Source of the DNA: Prevotellaceae bacterium
Lineage (GTDB): Bacteria; Bacteroidota; Bacteroidia; Bacteroidales; UBA932
DNA: 13,379 bases
Direction of reading: 5' to 3'
Assembly: GCA_031284065.1 (NCBI GenBank)
Contig: JAITAP010000268.1
Coordinates: 1 to 13,379 of the forward strand
Below are positions 7,718 through 13,379 of the stretch, one piece after another. The first letter of the stretch is position 1. The number at the start of each line of letters is the position of its first letter. The notes beneath the pieces are model-generated. The model had not been told where the DNA came from and did no database searches. It saw nothing but the letters and a program-made list of their open reading frames with translations. Both the position numbers and the translations under genes were made by a program.

Positions 7718-7787
7718 AGCGAGCTTTATTTACCCAACGGGTAAAACGGCAATACCGCTACCCTGCTCTTGAATTTTTGTGCGCACA

Positions 7788-7819
7788 CTTGTAAATCTAA
7801 GGATTTTCATGTAAGTTTG
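7788..7819 (+). promoter_or_regulatory. Promoter of glnS
   Basis: CTTG (7788-7791, one mismatch to TTTG) is followed after exactly 20 bases by TAAGTTTG (7812-7819), a full match to TAnnTTTG. Transcription would begin near 7825, leaving a leader of about 40 bases before the ATG at 7866. Confidence 0.6.
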
Positions 7820-7865
7820 CAGCTTAATCGGGAAAAATTCTAACTGAAAACCAACATTACAAGAC

Positions 7866-9557
<1,692 letters not shown>

Positions 9558-9590
9558 GATGGGCGAAGAAAATTTATCATGCAAATATTT

Positions 9591-9607
9591 GGAAGAAAAT
9601 TTCTTCC
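9591..9607. repeat. 17-bp palindrome downstream of glnS
   Basis: GGAAGAAA (9591-9598) and TTTCTTCC (9600-9607) are perfect inverted repeats around a single A. The left arm also belongs to a direct repeat, GAAGAAAATTT, at 9565-9575 and 9592-9602. It lies 34 bases after the glnS stop and could act as a terminator stem, but no T run follows; a protein-binding site is the alternative. A second small inverted repeat, AAAAC/GTTTT, follows at 9615-9629. Apart from these the 250-base gap 9558-9807 holds nothing I can name. Confidence 0.45.
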
Positions 9608-9807
9608 GGTGAATAAAACATTACGTTTTCTCCGTGTCTGCTGTTGATTTTATACGGTATTTCTGTTATGTGGCTATCTGCAATGCGCTCTTATCTTCGG
9701 TATCAGCCGCATATAGTTCCGCGAAATGGCAAGCCATGTGCTGATTTCGGGCATACGCAAAGCAAGCTGGTAGAAGAATTAACAATTATAAATTAAAAAG
9801 GCAAATT

Positions 9808-10041
9808 ATGGAAAATTCAGTATTAATGCAGTCAAGATTAACAACAGTCGGCAAATTATTGTTGGGAGTAGGTAGTTCTATCATCATCATGGCTTTGATT
9901 TACATGATTGCTAATGTTGACAGGGCGGACGCCATCGTTCGCTTATGGTTTATGGCTATCTTAGCGGGGACTTGTCTTACTTTACTTTCATGCTTATTTA
10001 GAAATCGAAAGACACAGCATCGCTCTGAAAAAGTTAAATAA
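9808..10041 (+). CDS. Small two-helix membrane protein, unknown function
   Basis: I do not recognise this 77-residue product. It has two hydrophobic segments long enough to span a membrane, about residues 14-36 (GKLLLGVGSSIIIMALIYMI) and 43-64 (VRLWFMAILAGTCLTLLSCL). They are joined by a short polar loop (ANVDRADA) and end in a basic tail (RNRKTQHRSEKVK). The positive-inside rule suggests both ends are cytoplasmic. The ATG at 9808 is preceded by AAAAAGG, a plausible weak ribosome site. Its codons are visibly more A/T-rich (many TTA, ATT, AAA) than those of the genes around it, which suggests recent acquisition or weak selection. It stands alone between glnS and the DUF4861 operon. The hydrophobic pattern makes a chance frame unlikely, but no homology supports it. 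Confidence 0.6.
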   Translation: MENSVLMQSRLTTVGKLLLGVGSSIIIMALIYMIANVDRADAIVRLWFMAILAGTCLTLLSCLFRNRKTQHRSEKVK

Positions 10042-10090
10042 CCCATAATTTCCAACCTATAGCTCATAGCGTAAATACTAATTTGCTACT

Positions 10091-10108
10091 TTTACTTCAC
10101 TAAGTAAA
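10091..10108. promoter_or_regulatory. Hairpin/operator-like inverted repeat before the DUF4861 operon
   Basis: TTTACTT (10091-10097) and AAGTAAA (10102-10108) are perfect 7-bp arms around CACT. The left arm overlaps TACTTTTA (10087-10094), which differs from the -7 consensus TAnnTTTG only in its last base and lies 31 bases before the ATG at 10125. No -33 box is evident. The repeat could be the terminator of the small gene or an operator over the operon's promoter; sequence alone does not decide. Confidence 0.4.
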
Positions 10109-10124
10109 CAAAAAATTTTTACGT

Positions 10125-11390
10125 ATGAAAAATCCAAAGCTACTCATATCGGCAGCCACAATGCTGATTTTTTCACCTTTGCTAAGCGCAACGGAGGTTA
10201 CCATAAAGGTAGAAAATCCGCTTAACACCGCGCGAGCGGGCGCACCCGTTACCGTCAGCGCGGCAGACATTCACAGCTTGGACGATGCCTACGACGGAGG
10301 AAATGTGGCAGTGTACGAAGGAAACACACGTATATGCTCGCAGCTCGATGACTTTGACGGCGACGGCAAGGCCGACGAGCTGGCCTTTTTGCTGGACATG
10401 AAAGCCGGAGAATCTAAAAAGATTCGCCTGATTACGGCCGACGCTACCGCCGCGCCGTGCGCAGCAGGGCGTGTGCACGCACAGCTGTTTTTGCGCGACA
10501 AGAGCAGCAACGCCATTATACCCGTCCCGGCGGCTGCGTCGCCTACGGGCAACCTCTACAACAGCCTGCACCACCACGGGCCGGCGTGGGAAACAGACCT
10601 CATAGCCTACCGCGCCTACTTCGACCACAAGCAAACCATAGACGTTTACGGCAAGCGCAGGCAGCAGCTCGAGCTGGACGCAAGCAAGTGGTACCCTGCC
10701 GACGAGCAGCTGAAGCAGGGTTTTGGCGACGACATTTTGCTGGTATCGGGCAGCGTGGGCGTGGGCACGCTCAAAGGATGGGACGGCAGTAAAGCCCTCC
10801 ACATATCGCCTGTGGGCAACCGCGAGGCGCGAATTATTGCTGCCGGGCCGCTGCGCACGGTGGTCGAAATGAGGGTGCAAAAGTGGATGTACATGATGGA
10901 CTCGCTGGACATTATATGCCGATACATTACCTACGCCGGGCATCGCGACGTGGAAGTGCGGGTGGTTTCCTCCAAGCCTTTTGCGCCGAATATACAGCTC
11001 TGCACGGGCGTGCAAAAAATGCAAAAATCAACGGAATTTTTCTCTGATAAAGCCGGGCTTGCCTGCGTATGGGGAACGGGCTTTCCGGTGAACGATACCG
11101 TAAAGTACGGGCTGCAAACCGCAGGATTGGCGGTGGCAATCCCTGCCGGCGTTTACAACGGCGACGCAACCGACAAGTACAACCACCTGACGCTCCTTGC
11201 GCCTAAGGGCGTGAAAGAATTTACCTACTACTTCTGGGCGGTTTCGGAAAAAGAGGAGTGGTGGCAAATGAAAACCGCAAAAGCGTTTTTTGATTTTTCA
11301 GCCAACGAAAAACATCTGGCGCTAAACCCGCCAACGGTTGTGTTTACGATTACGATAAGCGGCGACGAAGACAGCATACCCGGAAAATAA
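10125..11390 (+). CDS. DUF4861 family secreted protein
   Basis: The 421-residue product starts with a Sec signal peptide (basic MKNPK, hydrophobic core to about residue 21, likely cleavage after LLSA), so it acts in the periplasm or outside. The mature part begins with a beta-rich segment, VENPLNTARAGAPVTV, and contains D76-F-D-G-D80-G-K-A-D84-E, a D-x-D-x-D-G loop of the calcium-binding type. This is followed by ELAFLLDMKAGESKKI, then LHHHGPAWETD and a Gly-rich GFGDDILLVSGSVGVGTLKG stretch. This order and length fit the DUF4861 family, found near glycan-degradation genes in Bacteroidetes and without a function known to me. It is the first gene of a tight operon: the next ATG is 9 bases after its stop. 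An extracytoplasmic role in handling a glycan or its sugar acid is inference from neighbours. The ATG at 10125 is the only start that keeps the signal peptide. Confidence 0.82.
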   Translation: MKNPKLLISAATMLIFSPLLSATEVTIKVENPLNTARAGAPVTVSAADIHSLDDAYDGGNVAVYEGNTRICSQLDDFDGDGKADELAFLLDMKAGESKKIRLITADATAAPCAAGRVHAQLFLRDKSSNAIIPVPAAASPTGNLYNSLHHHGPAWETDLIAYRAYFDHKQTIDVYGKRRQQLELDASKWYPADEQLKQGFGDDILLVSGSVGVGTLKGWDGSKALHISPVGNREARIIAAGPLRTVVEMRVQKWMYMMDSLDIICRYITYAGHRDVEVRVVSSKPFAPNIQLCTGVQKMQKSTEFFSDKAGLACVWGTGFPVNDTVKYGLQTAGLAVAIPAGVYNGDATDKYNHLTLLAPKGVKEFTYYFWAVSEKEEWWQMKTAKAFFDFSANEKHLALNPPTVVFTITISGDEDSIPGK

Positions 11391-11399
11391 ATTTAGGTT

Positions 11400-12332
11400 A
11401 TGGACTACAGGGAAATTGGCAAAACCGGATTAAAGGTATCGAGCCTTAGCTTTGGCGCGTCGTCGCTGGGCGGCGTGTTTCATTCGCTAAAGGAGGCAGA
11501 CGGCGTTAAGGCGGTACATGCTGCGGTGGACGGCGGAATGAATTTCCTCGACGTGTCGCCCTACTATGGCTTCTATAAGGCCGAAGCGGCGCTGGGAAAG
11601 GCGCTGTCGGAAATTCCGCGCAGCAAGTACTACCTCTCTACCAAAGTGGGACGCTACGGCAGCAACGGCGTGAAGAGCTGGGACTACTCCGGCAAAAAAG
11701 CCCGCGAGAGCGTGTACGAGAGCATGGAGCGCCTGCACGTGGACTTTATCGACCTTATCAACGTGCACGATATTGAATTTGCCGACCTGAACCAAGTGGT
11801 ACACGAAACGCTACCCGCCTTGCAGGAGCTCAAAAAGCAAGGCGTGGCGGGGCACGTAGGAATAACCGATTTGCAGCTGAGCAACCTGAAGTGGGTGCTG
11901 GACAACGCGCCGACAGGCGCGGTTGAGTGCGTGCTCAGCTTCTGCCACTACTGCCTTTGCGACGACGCGCTGGCAGATTATCTGAGCTACTTTGAGTCGA
12001 AAAATGTTGGCGTTATCAACGCTTCGCCGCTGTCGATGGGCCTGCTCACAGAGCGCGGCGTACCCGATTGGCATCCCGCGCCAAAGCCGCTGGTAGAAGT
12101 ATGCGCTGAGGCTGCACAGCGCTGCAAAAGCAAAAATTACCCCATAGAAAAGCTGGCTATGCAGTACTCCGTGAGCAATCCGCGCATTGCCACTACGCTG
12201 TTCAGCACCACAAGCGCAGATAACGTGAGGAAAAATTTGCAGTGGATTGACGAACCAATGGACAACAACCTGCTGCACGAGGTGCGGGAAATACTCAAAC
12301 CTCACGCAAGAACTACGTGGGCAAACTCTTAG
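11400..12332 (+). CDS. Aldo/keto reductase, L-galactose/L-fucose dehydrogenase-like
   Basis: This 310-residue cytoplasmic enzyme is an aldo/keto reductase with the full catalytic tetrad Asp51, Tyr56, Lys82 and His123. It begins with the usual REIGKTGLKVSSLSFG. Several stretches closely resemble plant L-galactose dehydrogenase and the bacterial L-fucose / D-threo-aldose 1-dehydrogenases: NFLDVSPYYG, VHDIEFADLNQVV, LSFCHYCLCDD, INASPLSMGLLTERGVPDWHP, and CKSKN followed by KLAMQYSVSNP. Those enzymes oxidise the anomeric carbon of an L-sugar to a lactone with NAD(P)+. The proposed substrate (L-galactose, L-fucose or D-arabinose) rests on family resemblance only. It sits 9 bases after the DUF4861 gene and 15 bases before a zinc dehydrogenase, so all three are probably co-transcribed and belong to one catabolic route. 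Confidence 0.85.
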   Translation: MDYREIGKTGLKVSSLSFGASSLGGVFHSLKEADGVKAVHAAVDGGMNFLDVSPYYGFYKAEAALGKALSEIPRSKYYLSTKVGRYGSNGVKSWDYSGKKARESVYESMERLHVDFIDLINVHDIEFADLNQVVHETLPALQELKKQGVAGHVGITDLQLSNLKWVLDNAPTGAVECVLSFCHYCLCDDALADYLSYFESKNVGVINASPLSMGLLTERGVPDWHPAPKPLVEVCAEAAQRCKSKNYPIEKLAMQYSVSNPRIATTLFSTTSADNVRKNLQWIDEPMDNNLLHEVREILKPHARTTWANS

Positions 12333-12347
12333 AGAGCGGATAGAAAT

Positions 12348-13373
12348 ATGAAAGTAGTAAAAATTGCAAAGCCGGGTGAATTTTCTATTGTAGAAACGCC
12401 AACGCCCAAGCCCGCCGCCGGCGAGGCTTTGCTAAAGATAAAATATTGCGGCATTTGCGGCTCCGACCTGCAAACGTACACCGGCAACCAGCCCTTTGCC
12501 GACTATCCCCGTATTCCGGGGCACGAATTTTCGGCGGAAATTATAGAAATCCCGACCAACAACAGCAAAGGCCTCAAAAGGGGAATGACCGTAACCGCCA
12601 ACCCCTACTTCAGCTGCGGAAAATGCTACTCGTGTCGCCGAGGATTTGTCAACTGCTGTCAGGACAACAAAACGATGGGCGTGCAGCGCGACGGCGCGTT
12701 TGCCGAGTACATTACCATGCCGGTGGAGCGCATTGTTGACGGCATGGGGCTGAACGCGCAGACGCTGGCGCTGATTGAGCCGTTTTCTATCGGCTACCAC
12801 GGCGTGAACCGCGGCCGCGTGGCGCATAACGACAACGTGCTGGTCATTGGCGCAGGCCCCATCGGCTTGTTTGCCGCCATTGCAGCAAAGCTCAAAGGGG
12901 CGAATGTGTATGTAGCCGACGTGCTCGACATTCGCCTGCAAACGGCAATGGCGCTCGGCGTAAACGGCGTTGTCAACTCCAAAACCGGCGACTTGCAGGC
13001 GTGCGTGAAAGAGCTCACGCAAAACAACGGCATGGATGTGGTGGTGGAGTGCGCAGGGCAACCGGAAACATTTCTCGCAGCGCAGGAGGCGGTGTGCTTT
13101 CACGGCAAAATTGTACTCATCGGCAACGGCAAGCGCGAGGTAACCTTCAACCAGTCCGGCATTATCAAAAAAGAGATGAGCATATACGGGTCGCGCAACT
13201 CGGTCAACGAATTTGCCCCGCTCATCAGCTTGGTGAAGCTGACGGAGGGAAGCCGTATGGACGTCAACAAGATGGTATCAAAAATATTCGACTTTACCAA
13301 CGTAAAAGCCGCCTTTGACGCGCTGCTGACAAACGACGGCAGCTTGGCAAAAGCGCTGGTGAAGTTCGGGTAA
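12348..13373 (+). CDS. Zinc-dependent medium-chain dehydrogenase, L-galactonate/polyol dehydrogenase-like
   Basis: The 341-residue product is a complete medium-chain dehydrogenase. Catalytic-zinc ligands are Cys37, His59 and Glu144, with Glu60 adjacent in GHE. The structural zinc site is the four-cysteine lobe Cys90, Cys93, Cys96 and Cys104. The NAD(P)-binding Rossmann motif is GAGPIG at 168-173, followed by an acidic residue after the second strand (VADVLD), suggesting NAD+. Segments such as GNQPF-x-YPR-x-GHE, QRDGAFAEY, ALIEPFSIGYH and MSIYGSRN resemble L-galactonate oxidoreductase LgoD (YjjN) of E. coli and its L-gulonate/sorbitol dehydrogenase relatives, which oxidise a secondary alcohol of a sugar acid or polyol. 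Behind an L-sugar 1-dehydrogenase it could oxidise the resulting aldonate to a keto acid, which is inference. The operon may continue beyond the window; only six bases follow the stop. Confidence 0.86.
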   Translation: MKVVKIAKPGEFSIVETPTPKPAAGEALLKIKYCGICGSDLQTYTGNQPFADYPRIPGHEFSAEIIEIPTNNSKGLKRGMTVTANPYFSCGKCYSCRRGFVNCCQDNKTMGVQRDGAFAEYITMPVERIVDGMGLNAQTLALIEPFSIGYHGVNRGRVAHNDNVLVIGAGPIGLFAAIAAKLKGANVYVADVLDIRLQTAMALGVNGVVNSKTGDLQACVKELTQNNGMDVVVECAGQPETFLAAQEAVCFHGKIVLIGNGKREVTFNQSGIIKKEMSIYGSRNSVNEFAPLISLVKLTEGSRMDVNKMVSKIFDFTNVKAAFDALLTNDGSLAKALVKFG

Positions 13374-13379
13374 AACTTT

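Noticed and set aside
7731..7743. TACCC-AAC-GGGTA hairpin as a terminator or operator
   Set aside because: The stem is 5 bp with a 3-base loop and no T run; a structure this small is expected by chance in a spacer of this size.
9668..9796. 42-codon plus-strand frame between glnS and the small membrane protein gene, with open minus-strand frames over the same bases (for example RMPEISTWLAISRNYMRL)
   Set aside because: The frames are short, unrecognised, and open on both strands; nothing favours one over chance. A decayed gene is possible but unsupported.
10182..11024. 280-codon minus-strand open frame opposite the DUF4861 gene
   Set aside because: It is antisense to a well-supported coding gene, shows no recognisable domain, and has the His/Arg/Val-rich make-up typical of GC-rich shadow frames.

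Overview
The window looks like chromosomal DNA of a member of the Bacteroidetes, most likely the order Bacteroidales. Four things point there. Several genes are preceded by the phylum's own promoter type (TTTG, about 20 bp, TAnnTTTG) and lack strong Shine-Dalgarno sites. Topoisomerase I ends in three GRFGP-type repeats plus a Lys/Ala-rich tail. A DUF4861 protein is present. An Rpn-type (PDDEXK_2) gene start is visible at the left edge. Genes look GC-rich and intergenic gaps AT-rich. The genus cannot be named from this sequence.

Layout, left to right. (1) Positions 1-190 hold the first 13 codons of a leftward Rpn-family nuclease/transposase gene with a textbook promoter, divergent from (2) a rightward lipoprotein metallopeptidase (191-2248) with an HEFGH motif and spacing like peptidase family M3. 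(3) Topoisomerase I (topA, 2418-4850) is leftward and convergent with the peptidase; the gap between them holds nested inverted repeats. (4) A divergent control region (4851-5105) carries candidate promoters for topA and for (5) a class A penicillin-binding protein (5106-7475). (6) Just beyond, on the minus strand, is what looks like a decayed fragment of a CdiA-CT-like toxin nuclease (7472-7717). (7) Glutaminyl-tRNA synthetase (glnS, 7866-9557) has its own promoter. (8) An AT-richer stretch (9558-10124) holds a palindrome, a small two-helix membrane protein and a hairpin. (9) A tight rightward operon fills 10125-13373: a secreted DUF4861 protein, an aldo/keto reductase resembling plant L-galactose dehydrogenase, and a zinc-dependent medium-chain dehydrogenase resembling L-galactonate/polyol dehydrogenases.

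The left two thirds is mostly housekeeping (DNA topology, cell wall synthesis, tRNA charging) interrupted by traces of mobile or toxin genes. The right-hand operon is the most interesting functional unit. The two dehydrogenases could carry out successive oxidations of an L-sugar (L-galactose or L-fucose type), with the DUF4861 protein acting outside the cytoplasm on the parent glycan or sugar. That pathway is an inference from family resemblance and gene order. No tRNA, rRNA, CRISPR array or intact insertion sequence was seen.
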